NCBI GenBank assembly: GCA_035308365.1
Contig: DATGGU010000090.1
Coordinates: 1 to 55,078 of the forward strand
Source: PALSA-505 sp035308365
GTDB taxonomy: Bacteria > Actinomycetota > Actinomycetes > Streptosporangiales > Streptosporangiaceae
Direction of reading: 5' to 3'
DNA: 55,078 bases
Position numbers and translations under genes: made by a program. A model generated the notes under the pieces. It ran no database searches. It worked only from the letters and a program-made list of their open reading frames with translations, and was not told where the DNA came from. Shown piece by piece: positions 17,651 through 26,082 of this stretch. Position 1 is the stretch's first letter, and the number at the start of each line of letters is the position of its first letter.

Positions 17651-20600
17651 TTAACCGATCGTGTACTTGTAGGGGAAGGCCGCGACGTCGCTCGCCGTGG
17701 GGAACGGGGAGAGCGCCTCGAGAGCCCAGGTCACGTCGCCCGCGGCGAGTGAGGTGTCGTCGACGAAGATCGTGCCCGTCACCGTGCTTCCCGGTTTGCC
17801 CTGCGGCGTGATGGTCACCGGGATGGTCACGGACTGCCCCGGCTCCACGACGTAGGGGTTGATGACCGTGCCGGGGCTGATGCTCTGCTGCCACAGATCC
17901 CCGGTGGGCGAGGACACCGACGGGTCGAACGCCCGGGCGGTCGCGGTCATCGACGTCGTGGTCGTCACCGGCGGGAGTGCCGTGGTGCCGTCCGGGCCCT
18001 TCTGGAACGGGCTGACGACCCACAGCCCGTTGGTCACCGACGGCGACTTGAACGTGCCCGTCGCGGTGGTGCCGGTGCTGGAGAACAGGTCAGGGTCTCC
18101 GAAGTACGACCAGAAGTCGAAGTAGACCGGCTTGGCGGCCGTGGCGGCCGCCGTGATGGCCGTGGTATGGCTGGGCACGAAGTACTCCGGCGGCGTGCCG
18201 GTGATCGGCACCTGTACGGTCCCGTTGGTTTGCGAGGGCAGCGGGTAAGTCGTGGATGACGTGAGCCTGCCGTCCACGAAGTACTCCTCGGGAACCTTGC
18301 CGGTGTTCCTGATGTGGATGCTGACAGTCTTCGGCGTGCCCGGCGCCAGTCTGGTGGCCGCCGAGTCCGGCAGGCCCCGGACGGACGCGCCGCCCAGCGC
18401 GGTGTTCAGCTTGACGGTGAACGGCTGGGACAGCGTGGTGCCCGCCACCTGGCCGTAGAAACCGATGATCAGCGTCCACAGCCCGGCCGACGGATGGAGC
18501 ACGTGCAGCTCCGCGCCGTCCTGCGGCTCGGGCACGAACCCACCGCCCGCACCGATCCCGAGCAGGGAGTTGGCCGCGGTGGACGCCGCCTGATGGGTGC
18601 TGGGATCGACCAGCATGGCGACGAACGGGTTGCTCGAGTTTGCCATGGTGATCTGGGCGTTCAGCTCCGGCAGCCCGGACGGGATCTTGACCTGGTAGAA
18701 CGCGGCCTGGCCCTCCGACTGCTGCCGGCCGTTGCCGCCGTTGAGCGTGCCGGTGAACGTGGTGCTCGGCGACGGCACCGGTACCAGCGACCGCAGCGTG
18801 ACCGCGATCGTCGTCGTCTTGGCGAACGACGGCTCCGAGGCGTGGCTGGTCAGGACGATGGCAGCCGCCTTGTCGCCGGGTGCGGCCGGGGTGTCGGCGG
18901 ACAGCGTGATCTGCTTGGACGCACCCGGCGCCAGGGTCAGCGAGTGGGCCGACAGCGTGCCGAACACCTTCCACGCAGCCACCTGCGCCCCGAACAGCAC
19001 GGTGCCGGTGGTTCCGCCGGCTGCCGACGGAGCGCTGCTGATCAGGGCGGTCCACTTGCCAGGCAGCGGGTTGGCCACCTGGGCGATGCTGAAGTTGCCC
19101 GCGCCCTGCGGCAGGTTGTACTCGGCCAGGTCGCCGTTGGGGTCGATCAGGCTGAGGTTGACCCTGGCCGCGCCGTCACCGGCCGGCCCGGGGGCTTTGA
19201 ACGCGATCATCCCCTGCAGCCGGGCCTGCCCCTTGGGCACGGTGAAGCCGACCGTGGCCGCGTTGCCGGTGGAGTCGCTGAGCGTCACCTTGGTGTTGCG
19301 GACGCTGGTGTAGGTGCCGAGCGTCCGGCTGGACACGCCCACGGTCACGGTCTTGGACCCGTCGTTTGTGATCTTGTCGTTGAGCTTCTGGAGCGTGCCG
19401 GGGAAGCCGGACGCGTGCAACTGGTTGCTGCTCTGCACGATCGCGCCGCCCGATGCGCCGCTGGTGCCCGGCCAGGACTTGGCGGCGAGCACGGCCTGGT
19501 AGGCGTCCAGCATCCCGTTGCCCTGCTGCTCGGCCGGGGCTCCGACGTCCTCGGCGGTTGAGGTGATGATCTGCTTCACCACCGCGGGCGAGGGGTCCTT
19601 CCCGCCGTGCGCCTTGGCATAGGCCTGGATGACCAGCGCGGCCACGCCCGCGGTGAGCGGTGCCGCCTCACTGGTGCCGCCGGACAGGTCCACCGGCGCC
19701 GCCTTGCCGGCGAAGTTCGTGCAGGCTGCGAACAGCTTCGGCTTCGGGGTGCACAGCGTCCAGTTCAGGTCGCCGGGCGCCACCACGTCGAGGGTCTGGC
19801 CGTTCTGCGCGAAACCGGCCGAACTGAGCCCGCTGATGTTGTTGTTCAGCCAGCCCTTGACGCCGGGGGCGAAGATCCCGCCGATGCCGGTCTGCGCGTA
19901 GGCGCGGTAGGTGGTGGTCGCGCCGGCCGAGATGAGGTTCGGGTCGGTGCTGGGGGAGCCGATGGTGTTGGAGTCGCCGGCGTCGCCCGTCGAGACGGTC
20001 ACCGTGGTCCCGGCGGCCACCGCCGCGTCGTCCGCCATCCGGACCAGATCCAGGCTGCCCGCGTCCGGGAATGGATTGTCGCCGAATGATTCGTTCAGCA
20101 CATTGACATGGTCAACGTTGACCGCATAGTTGATAGCTTCAACGAAGACTGAGTTGAATGCCTCGTTCAGCGAACCGAAGACGTCGAGACCTACCAGGCT
20201 GGCGCCGGGTGCAACGCCAAGAATGCGGATGTTGCAGGCCCGGTTGAGACCCACCCCATATCCGGCGACATTATAGGTGTGCAGTCCTTGTGCCGCAATC
20301 GAGCTGGAGTCAAGGAACGCCTCGCCACCGCTCGTCGGCCCATTGCTGCCGGTGTTGCTGAAATCCTGGTAGTCGGCGAAGACGTGCTGTCCGTTAGAAC
20401 GGATGAAGTCCTGATTGTTCGGGTCCACGCCGTCGGCGATGAAGCCGACCTTCACGCCGGCGCCGGTGTAACCGAGCCCCTGCGCGGACGGCCCCTTGCC
20501 GCTCTGGGTGGCCGCGTGGATCTGCTCGATGGCCTGCGGGTCGAGCTGCACCTGTCCCTTCGGGGCGCACGCCCCGGGCAACGGTGTCTGGCCGCTGGAG

Positions 20601-21145
20601 CGCACCGTCGACCTGGAGCCGGGCGTCCTGCCAGGTAGCGGGCTCGCCAGCCGGATCTGCTCGTCGGGCAGCACCTTGGCGACGGCCGGATCGGCGGCGA
20701 GCCGGGCGGCCTCGGCCGGGGAAACCGTGGCCGCGAGGCCGTTGATGACCTGGTAGGTCCGGATGTTCTGCGCGTGGCTCATCCTGAGCTGGCTGATCAC
20801 TGGCCGCTGAATGCTGGCGATGGCGGCGTCCCGCCGGGTTCGCGTGGTGGCCGTGTCCGGCAAGGCGCTGAGCTGATTCTTGAAGAGGACAATCACCTTG
20901 TCGTTCACTTTGCCGGACAGTGCTCGACTGGATAGGGCTCGACTGGATAGGGCCGGACCGGATAGGGCTCGACTGGATAGGGCTGGACCGGATAGGGCTC
21001 GACCGGATAGGCCCGGCCGAGACTGCGTCAGCGTTTTCTGTGTGTGCGCCGATGCCGCTGCCATGGCACCCGGCGAAAACGCCAGGCTCGTCCCCACCGT
21101 TAGTAGGCACGCAGTTACGATATGGACACTTCTTTTGACGGGCAT
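17651..21145 (-). CDS. Secreted S8 (subtilisin-like) serine protease
   Basis: A 1164-residue exported protease. It has a signal peptide (about 1-30), a Ser/Ala/Leu minisatellite tract (about 45-75), an inhibitor-I9-like propeptide (about 78-150) and an S8 catalytic domain (about 195-560). Catalytic residues appear to be Asp238 (VGFIADGVD), His289 (GLHTYNVAG, a poor match to the usual HGTHVAG) and Ser492 (GGTSEAAP, canonical). The 600 C-terminal residues form beta-rich, probably Ig-like domains. It is likely a surface or extracellular protease of unknown target. The ATG at 21145 follows a strong GGAGGAGAT ribosome site. The divergent His motif means activity should not be assumed. Confidence 0.88.
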   Translation of the reverse strand: MPVKRSVHIVTACLLTVGTSLAFSPGAMAAASAHTQKTLTQSRPGLSGRALSGPALSSRALSGPALSSRALSSRALSGKVNDKVIVLFKNQLSALPDTATTRTRRDAAIASIQRPVISQLRMSHAQNIRTYQVINGLAATVSPAEAARLAADPAVAKVLPDEQIRLASPLPGRTPGSRSTVRSSGQTPLPGACAPKGQVQLDPQAIEQIHAATQSGKGPSAQGLGYTGAGVKVGFIADGVDPNNQDFIRSNGQHVFADYQDFSNTGSNGPTSGGEAFLDSSSIAAQGLHTYNVAGYGVGLNRACNIRILGVAPGASLVGLDVFGSLNEAFNSVFVEAINYAVNVDHVNVLNESFGDNPFPDAGSLDLVRMADDAAVAAGTTVTVSTGDAGDSNTIGSPSTDPNLISAGATTTYRAYAQTGIGGIFAPGVKGWLNNNISGLSSAGFAQNGQTLDVVAPGDLNWTLCTPKPKLFAACTNFAGKAAPVDLSGGTSEAAPLTAGVAALVIQAYAKAHGGKDPSPAVVKQIITSTAEDVGAPAEQQGNGMLDAYQAVLAAKSWPGTSGASGGAIVQSSNQLHASGFPGTLQKLNDKITNDGSKTVTVGVSSRTLGTYTSVRNTKVTLSDSTGNAATVGFTVPKGQARLQGMIAFKAPGPAGDGAARVNLSLIDPNGDLAEYNLPQGAGNFSIAQVANPLPGKWTALISSAPSAAGGTTGTVLFGAQVAAWKVFGTLSAHSLTLAPGASKQITLSADTPAAPGDKAAAIVLTSHASEPSFAKTTTIAVTLRSLVPVPSPSTTFTGTLNGGNGRQQSEGQAAFYQVKIPSGLPELNAQITMANSSNPFVAMLVDPSTHQAASTAANSLLGIGAGGGFVPEPQDGAELHVLHPSAGLWTLIIGFYGQVAGTTLSQPFTVKLNTALGGASVRGLPDSAATRLAPGTPKTVSIHIRNTGKVPEEYFVDGRLTSSTTYPLPSQTNGTVQVPITGTPPEYFVPSHTTAITAAATAAKPVYFDFWSYFGDPDLFSSTGTTATGTFKSPSVTNGLWVVSPFQKGPDGTTALPPVTTTTSMTATARAFDPSVSSPTGDLWQQSISPGTVINPYVVEPGQSVTIPVTITPQGKPGSTVTGTIFVDDTSLAAGDVTWALEALSPFPTASDVAAFPYKYTIG
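20922..21011 (-). repeat. 15-bp in-frame minisatellite, six units
   Basis: Six 15-bp units on the + strand from 20922 (GCTCGACTGGATAGG and variants) to 21011. Read on the coding strand they encode LSSRA/LSGPA pentapeptides between the signal peptide and propeptide of the subtilase. The coding-strand unit contains ATCCAGTC, also present in the 15-bp minisatellite at 2391-2465. Confidence 0.9.
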
Positions 21146-21254
21146 ATATCTCCTCCGCTCCCGCCCTCGCTCGGCTCTGCGGCGTAAACGCTAGCGATGC
21201 CCGCATCGAGTGTCTAGAGTTGATAACTAATAGTTTTCGTTGTTTTATTCACAG

Positions 21255-21290
21255 AAAGGGCCGCTCACCGGGTAGGTGAGCGGCCCCTTT
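21255..21290 (-). terminator. Hairpin terminator after the beta-helix gene
   Basis: A 15-bp stem, AAAGGGCCGCTCACC (21255-21269) with GGTGAGCGGCCCCTTT (21275-21290, one bulged C), closed by a 5-nt loop. Read on the minus strand it ends in an A/T-rich run (TTTC then AATAAAAC), so it fits a Rho-independent terminator for the gene ending at 21301. Confidence 0.8.
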
Positions 21291-21300
21291 CTGAGATGGG

Positions 21301-23157
21301 TTAGCTGGCGGCCACGGTGTAGCCGGCGGTCCCGACGAGGGTGTCGTGGAGGTTGCCGCGCTCCTGGATGTAGCCGGTGCCGTTGTTGCCGTTGAAGGTG
21401 TTCGTGCCCGGGCGGCCCCCGATCATCCAGGTCTGACCGGTGCTGCTTCCGTTGAGCTGGTCGTTGCCGCCGTTGCCGATCAGCAGCACGCTGCCGCTGC
21501 CGTCGTTGGCCAGGAAGGCGTTGCCAGTGCCCGGCTTGGCGCACAGCACCACGTCGTTTCCGGTCGTCGTCTGCGTGTTGCTCGGGGTGCAGGTCTCCCC
21601 GGTGGTGAACGTGGAGTCAGTTGCCCACGGAAAGAAGTTGACATCGGAGGACACCGACGCGTTGGCGGGAGCTCCGAAACTCCACCCGGACGGCCCGGTG
21701 GCATCTCCCCACCAGTCATCGGTGGCCTTGAGGATCGAGGTGCTCTGGTTGTCGACCCCGCTGGCTGTCCCGATCGTATCCGTCGTGGCCGTCAGACCCA
21801 CGGCCTTGTCACCGGCCGCACGGTCGGACGCCACCAGGATGCCGTCCTGGCTGGCCCCGGTGATGGTGTCGCCCGTGGCTGCGTCGTTGGGCTTGATCGT
21901 CTGCCCGGTGTACTGGGCTATCTCGATGCCGACCTCGCTGGTGCCGGACAGGATGGATGTTGCGATGGACGACTTGCCCTGGTCGAAGTAGGCGTTCTCG
22001 TACCGGTTGGCCAGGTTCATGCCGGTGAAGTTGACCGCGACCGGCGAGAACTTCGGCGGTGGCGTGTAATACGCCCACGCGTAGTCCTCGATGTTGTAGA
22101 CACCCATGTCGCAGTTCTGAACGGTCGTGGACGACACGCTCGTCGCGCCGCTGTCGAACACCAGGATCCCGCCGTCCTGCACCTGGCTGAACCCGTTGGG
22201 GCCGCAGCCGCCGGCGGAGTCATTGCACTCGTCCCCCGAGATGACCGACTTGCTGATCGACGCGGTGGCCCTGTCACTGACCTGGATTCCGTTCTGGGCG
22301 ATGGCCGTGGTGGGCCCGGCGCCGGTGACCGTGGTCCCGGTGATCGTGGCATGGCTGCCCGCCCCATCCACGGTGATCCCGTTCTTCTGGTAGCTCTCGA
22401 CCACGTCATTGCTCAGCGTGGCCTTCCCTGGGTCGGCGGTGGTGCCGGTGAGGGCCAGGCCGACCTGGATGCCGACCCCGCCCTGGCATCCATCCTGGGC
22501 CGGGTCGCCGCCGATGTTCTCGACCGCGGAGTGTGACATGGCCAGCGTGGCCCCGCCGAGGACGGCCACCCCGTAGATCGAGTCGTAGCACACCAGGGCC
22601 GGCCAGTTGCCCTCGATGGTGAAGCCAGAGATGCTTACCGTGACCGCGCCGCAGATGTCGACCACGTCCTGGTTGGGCTGGCTGCCGCCGTCGGCGTCAC
22701 AGACCGTCAGGTTGCTGGCCGGAGTGGCCGGGCCGGCCACGGTCACGCTGCCCACCGTCTTCAGGACGACCGACTGGGTGATGGCCAGCTGCTCGTCGTA
22801 GGTGCCAGCACACACCTTGATGATGGTGCCAGCGGTCGTCACCGCGGACAGCGCGGCGGAGATGGTGGGGTACCCCGGAGCGGCGCAGCTTGTGTTGTTC
22901 CCCACCGCCACCGTGTTCGAGACCCACTCGGTGGGCACGACGCGCGGCACGGCTTGGGGGCGGGTGCGCGGCTCCGGAACGTGCCGGGCTCGGGGCGCTC
23001 CCAGGCCGAAGGGTGAAATCCGGTGGTGACCGGTTAAAGCAGCCACAGCATGCGGCGCGGCGGCCGCCGAGGCCGGTGCCGCGCCCAAACCGGCGCAGGT
23101 TGCCAGCCAGCCGAGGGCGGCCGTGCACAGGACCAGATTCCGCCACTGTAATCTCAT
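21301..23157 (-). CDS. Secreted right-handed beta-helix protein
   Basis: A 618-residue exported protein. ATG at 23157 is preceded by GGGAGGAG and leads straight into a signal peptide (MRLQWRNLVLCTAALGW then ATCAGLGAAPASA). The central part (about 100-520) is a parallel beta-helix of the pectate-lyase/NosD type, beginning with the typical YPTISAALSAV...IIKVCAGTYDEQLAI. Cys residues (CDADGG, DICGAV, NDSAGGC) suggest disulfides. Near the C-terminus, GNGGNDQLNG and GTNTFNGNNGTGYIQERGN resemble isolated calcium-binding RTX turns. No catalytic residues for a polysaccharide lyase are identifiable, so the role (carbohydrate binding, lysis or surface structure) is open. It is followed by a hairpin terminator. 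Confidence 0.82.
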   Translation of the reverse strand: MRLQWRNLVLCTAALGWLATCAGLGAAPASAAAAPHAVAALTGHHRISPFGLGAPRARHVPEPRTRPQAVPRVVPTEWVSNTVAVGNNTSCAAPGYPTISAALSAVTTAGTIIKVCAGTYDEQLAITQSVVLKTVGSVTVAGPATPASNLTVCDADGGSQPNQDVVDICGAVTVSISGFTIEGNWPALVCYDSIYGVAVLGGATLAMSHSAVENIGGDPAQDGCQGGVGIQVGLALTGTTADPGKATLSNDVVESYQKNGITVDGAGSHATITGTTVTGAGPTTAIAQNGIQVSDRATASISKSVISGDECNDSAGGCGPNGFSQVQDGGILVFDSGATSVSSTTVQNCDMGVYNIEDYAWAYYTPPPKFSPVAVNFTGMNLANRYENAYFDQGKSSIATSILSGTSEVGIEIAQYTGQTIKPNDAATGDTITGASQDGILVASDRAAGDKAVGLTATTDTIGTASGVDNQSTSILKATDDWWGDATGPSGWSFGAPANASVSSDVNFFPWATDSTFTTGETCTPSNTQTTTGNDVVLCAKPGTGNAFLANDGSGSVLLIGNGGNDQLNGSSTGQTWMIGGRPGTNTFNGNNGTGYIQERGNLHDTLVGTAGYTVAAS

Positions 23158-23556
23158 GTTTCTCCTCCCGTTTCGGTCATCTTGACCCGAAGTTCCTAGC
23201 CCCGCATCCGTGGCTGAAAGACACATTAGCAATATATTTTTTCAACACCTGGCCAGTCATTCTGTCAGTTATGAACCACACTCTGGCCACGCCATTCTTG
23301 TTAAGTAAAGAATGCGCCACAGGCAAGTATCATCCACCCCAAGGTTGGGGTCAATGTTCCAGATGTTACCGTTGATGCCGCGCATGTGGCGCATGATGCG
23401 CAGGCTATCCCCGACCGGCAGGTTGCGGCGCCAACCCGGGCGACACGGCGCTGACCTGGGAGTCCGCCCATCATCGTAACAATTTATAAATAAGACTTTC
23501 CAAAATACCGGTGGCTGCCGTAATAATCTATCCGGCATCTGCGAAGGAGAATAGTA
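23158..23556. other. AT-rich divergent intergenic region
   Basis: About 400 bp without a credible gene between the divergent beta-helix and DinB-like genes. Around 23225-23245 there is an AT-rich run (AGCAATATATTTTTTCAAC) unusual for this DNA, likely the promoter of the minus-strand gene. A second AT-rich patch at 23478-23498 (AACAATTTATAAATAAGAC) lies upstream of the DinB-like gene and probably drives it. Confidence 0.35.
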
Positions 23557-24060
23557 ATGATCGAGCGGCCCGACCCGCCCCTGATCGCGCCCGAGCGCGA
23601 GATGCTGCGGGCATTCCTCGACTATCACAGAGGCACGCTCGCCATCAAATGCGAGGGTTTGTCCGACGAGGAGTTGCGGCGCCAGTCCATGCCGCCGTCG
23701 GCGCTGTCGCTGCTGGGCCTGTTGCGGCACATGGCCGAGGTGGAGCGCACCTGGTTCCGGATGGCGATCAACGGCGAGGATATCCCGCTGGTGTGGTCGG
23801 ACCGGGGTGACTACCAGGCCGCCTACGACGCGAGCGGGGCCACCGGCGCGGAGGCGTTCGCCGCCTGGGAGGCGGAGGTGGCGCACGCACGCCGGATCGA
23901 GCGGGAGGCGGAGTCGCTGGACGTGACCGTCTACTGGCCCCGGTGGGGCGAGGACATATCGCTGCGCCTGGTCATGATGCACATGATCCACGAGTATGCG
24001 CGGCACAGCGGGCACGCCGACCTGCTGCGCGAGGGGGTCGACGGCACGGTCGGCGTCTGA
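23557..24060 (+). CDS. DinB superfamily (DUF664) protein
   Basis: A 167-residue four-helix bundle protein of the DinB/DUF664 group, whose actinobacterial members include mycothiol-dependent transferases. The putative metal ligands are His in LLRHMAEVERTWF and two His in the C-terminal MIHEYARHSGHADLLRE helix, giving the usual three-histidine site. The thiol used and the substrate are unknown; mycothiol-dependent detoxification is an inference from the family. The ATG at 23557 follows GAAGGAGA at good spacing. The gene stands alone, with a repeat array downstream. Confidence 0.88.
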   Translation: MIERPDPPLIAPEREMLRAFLDYHRGTLAIKCEGLSDEELRRQSMPPSALSLLGLLRHMAEVERTWFRMAINGEDIPLVWSDRGDYQAAYDASGATGAEAFAAWEAEVAHARRIEREAESLDVTVYWPRWGEDISLRLVMMHMIHEYARHSGHADLLREGVDGTVGV

Positions 24061-24122
24061 CCGCCGCTCAGGCCGGGGACCTGCTCCGTCACCAGCGGAC
24101 GCGATGGGGCCGAGCATGGTGT

Positions 24123-24470
24123 CCAGTGCTCCGGCGGGATCATGCCACCTACACCGAAGCCCAGGGACTGTCTGGACGGCGCCGCGCCGGGGCTCCATTG
24201 ATGATCGTGCCGCTTGCACCGGATCCCGGGAGTGTCTGGGCGGTGCCGCGGCTGGGGCTCCATTGATGATCGTGCCGCTTGCGCCGGTTCCCGGGAGTGT
24301 CTGGGCGGTGCCGTGGCTGGGGTTGCATTGATGATCGTGCCGCTTGCACCGGTTCCCGGGAGTGTCTGGGCGGTGCCGTGGCTGGGGTTCCATTGATGAT
24401 CGTGCCGCCTACAGCCAATCCCGGGGAGTGCCTGGACGGTGCCGCGTCAGGGCTCCACCGACGATCATGA
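24123..24470. repeat. 65-bp tandem repeat array
   Basis: Four near-identical units of 65-66 bp start at 24189, 24254, 24319 and 24384 (each beginning GGGGYTSCATTGATGATCGT). A degenerate unit precedes them (24123-24188) and a partial one follows (24450-24470). The units match along their whole length, so there are no spacers and it is not CRISPR. The period is not a multiple of three. The right-hand unit forms the last 21 codons and stop of the ATPase gene on the minus strand. Middle units are the most alike and the ends are degenerate, the usual picture of an array evolving by unequal exchange. Confidence 0.9.
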
Positions 24471-25191
24471 AAGTTTTAGCGCTGCCGCACCGGAAGTTTT
24501 CGCGATCATGGAATCGCTTTGCTAAGCGCTGCTGGGCCGTGGCGGTTGTGAACCTGGCCCAGACGATCTTTCCCATGGCGCCGGGCACCGAGCAGCCCCA
24601 TTCGTCGCTGAGCGAGGCGACGACCTGAAGCCCCCGGCCGGTTTCCTCCAGCGGGTCGGGTTCCCTCGGGACCGGGAGCCGGTCGCTCGGGTCGCAGACC
24701 GCGCACAGCAAACTGCGCCCTGGCCGGGCCAGGCCGACCTGGACCGGCCAGCCGCCCGGGGCCGCGGCGGCGGCCGGCAGGGCGTGCCGCAACGCGTTGG
24801 TGACCAGTTCGGACACCACGACCGCGATGTCGTCGTCGCGATCGCAAACTCCCCACTGCCGGAGCGTCGCGACCGCGAAGTCGCGGCAGGCCCGGACCGA
24901 CCCGGCGCCGATGCTGCGCGCGCAGGTGCCCGCGGACGGGAACTGCTCCCAGACGGTGCCGTCCAATGATGCCGCGAACGGCCAGCGGCCGGCGTTCGCC
25001 GCGGCGGCGGCCAGGTGGCTGATCCTGGCCGGCAGGCGGGTGTCGGTCATCGGCACGGTTTCGGTCAGCGGGGCCGTGGCGGGCGGAGCGTCCGGCACCC
25101 GGGGCAGCCCGGCGGCATCTGTTGTTACCGACCAGTGCGGTTCACTGCCGCGGGCCGCTCCGGCGGCCACGCGTGCCCGGTATGCCGTCAT
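24409..25191 (-). CDS. Anti-sigma-like ATP-binding protein (RsbW-type HATPase)
   Basis: A protein of about 260 residues with a single-domain histidine-kinase-like ATPase fold of the RsbW/SpoIIAB type. The N box is VVVSELVTNALRHAL and the G1-like box is ETGRGLQVVASLSDEWG. Such proteins bind or phosphorylate partner proteins and, in Streptomyces, are often encoded beside XRE/DUF5753 and DUF397 genes, as here. The longest frame begins at a TTG (25257); the ATG at 25191 with upstream AAGGA is preferred, though the ATG at 25047 is also possible. The last 21 residues (FMIVGGALTRHRPGTPRDWL) are encoded by a unit of the 65-bp array, so the C-terminus is recent and probably not part of the fold. Confidence 0.82.
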   Translation of the reverse strand: MTAYRARVAAGAARGSEPHWSVTTDAAGLPRVPDAPPATAPLTETVPMTDTRLPARISHLAAAAANAGRWPFAASLDGTVWEQFPSAGTCARSIGAGSVRACRDFAVATLRQWGVCDRDDDIAVVVSELVTNALRHALPAAAAAPGGWPVQVGLARPGRSLLCAVCDPSDRLPVPREPDPLEETGRGLQVVASLSDEWGCSVPGAMGKIVWARFTTATAQQRLAKRFHDRENFRCGSAKTFMIVGGALTRHRPGTPRDWL

Positions 25192-25333
25192 GTCCTTGGG
25201 TGCAGTCCTGTTGATCTGGCGAGGCGGAGGGGGAACGCGGGTAGTCGTGGGGTTCAAGTCTCGGATCGTCGATGTTCAGATGGTTCGCCGCGTATTGGGT
25301 ATATTGCACCATCCAGTGACCCATTGCAACAGG

Positions 25334-25376
25334 CGTATGCACGTGCATCAGACGTGTGCATACGAACTGTTATGAT
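25334..25376 (+). promoter_or_regulatory. Operator-like inverted repeat and -10 before the DUF397 gene
   Basis: A perfect 9-bp inverted repeat, CGTATGCAC (25334-25342) and GTGCATACG (25356-25364), separated by 13 bp, with a nested palindrome TGCACGTGCA at the left arm. A consensus-like -10 box TATGAT follows at 25371-25376. The likely transcript would serve the DUF397 gene at 25455. The element sits between the divergent ATPase and DUF397 genes and is a plausible site for the XRE/DUF5753 regulator encoded downstream. Confidence 0.6.
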
Positions 25377-25454
25377 GTTCCGTGCAGGCCCGCCCCGAGC
25401 GGGCAACGGAGCGCGACCGCGAGCGGGTCAGGCGGCCACCCCCGGAGAGTGGAT

Positions 25455-25691
25455 ATGCAGGTCAAGAGCTTTACTTCAGCGGACCAGCTGAAAGACGCCC
25501 GGTGGCGCAAGAGCCGGGCGAGCAACCCGACCGGCAGTTGCGTCGAGGTCGCCGAGCTGCCCGGGGGGCAGATCGCGGTTAGAAATTCCCGCGACCCCTC
25601 CGGACCGGTACTGGTGTATACCCGGGCGGAGATGGCCGCGTTCGTCCGCGGTGCCAAGGACGGCGAGTTCGACAGTCTTATCGGCCTGTGA
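25455..25691 (+). CDS. DUF397 domain protein
   Basis: A 78-residue protein that is one complete DUF397 domain: ARWRKSRASNPTGSCVEVAEL, IAVRNSRDPSGPVL and AEMAAFVRGAKDGEFD. DUF397 proteins are small, found almost only in actinomycetes, and pair with XRE/DUF5753 regulators, some of which control development and antibiotic production (WhiJ-like loci). They are thought to act as partners or modulators of the regulator. ATG at 25455 is preceded by GGAGAG. The regulator gene follows 390 bp downstream on the same strand, and the ATPase gene is divergent. Confidence 0.92.
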   Translation: MQVKSFTSADQLKDARWRKSRASNPTGSCVEVAELPGGQIAVRNSRDPSGPVLVYTRAEMAAFVRGAKDGEFDSLIGL

Positions 25692-25720
25692 GGGTGGCAC
25701 TCTTACCGGTGGCCCCGCTT

Positions 25721-25784
25721 GCCCCGGCTGTCCCAAGGGCTCCGGCTGTCCCGATGGCCCCGGCTGTCCCGATGGCCCCGGCGG
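25721..25784. repeat. 18-bp tandem repeat, intergenic
   Basis: Three 18-bp units at 25721, 25739 and 25757 (GCCCCGGCTGTCCCGATG and variants) and a partial fourth, just after the DUF397 stop. No coding frame is supported. The repeat ends about 240 bp before the putative promoter of the XRE gene. Confidence 0.85.
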
Positions 25785-26006
25785 CCGCGGCGGGTCCGTG
25801 CCAGTTTCGCGTTTACAAGCGGATGTCACGAAAGAGACCCCGGCCAGGCGGATGTTGCGCCGGAGGATCCGTACATTTACGGGTGGGAACCGGAAACATT
25901 CCCGTAGGGGTAGAGGATTCCGGGGCTTGCGGTGGTACTGTCCTGAGGCGTCACCGCTTGCCGCTGGCCCAAGGACTGTCCCATTCGGTGCCGGATGGTC
26001 TGGCGT

Positions 26007-26028
26007 TACGCATGCGGCGGCGTATGAT
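26007..26028 (+). promoter_or_regulatory. Putative promoter with GCGTATG box before the XRE gene
   Basis: A -10-like TATGAT at 26023-26028 overlaps an inverted repeat TACGC (26007-26011) and GCGTA (26020-26024). The upstream DUF397 promoter has the same -10 sequence and a related GCGTATG half-site at 25333, so both may be controlled by the same regulator. Confidence 0.45.
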
Positions 26029-26082
26029 CAGCACAGGTCTGGGGTGATTTGTGAGCGTCCACCCCACGCTCAGGGAGCGGCG

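Noticed and set aside
23269..24393. 374-codon minus-strand frame through the repeat array and the DinB-like gene
   Set aside because: It is antisense to a well-supported gene and otherwise translates repeats; composition is Arg/His/Pro-rich without conserved motifs.
24123..24470. 65-bp repeats as a CRISPR array
   Set aside because: Units are alike over their full length, so there are no unique spacers, and no cas genes are present.
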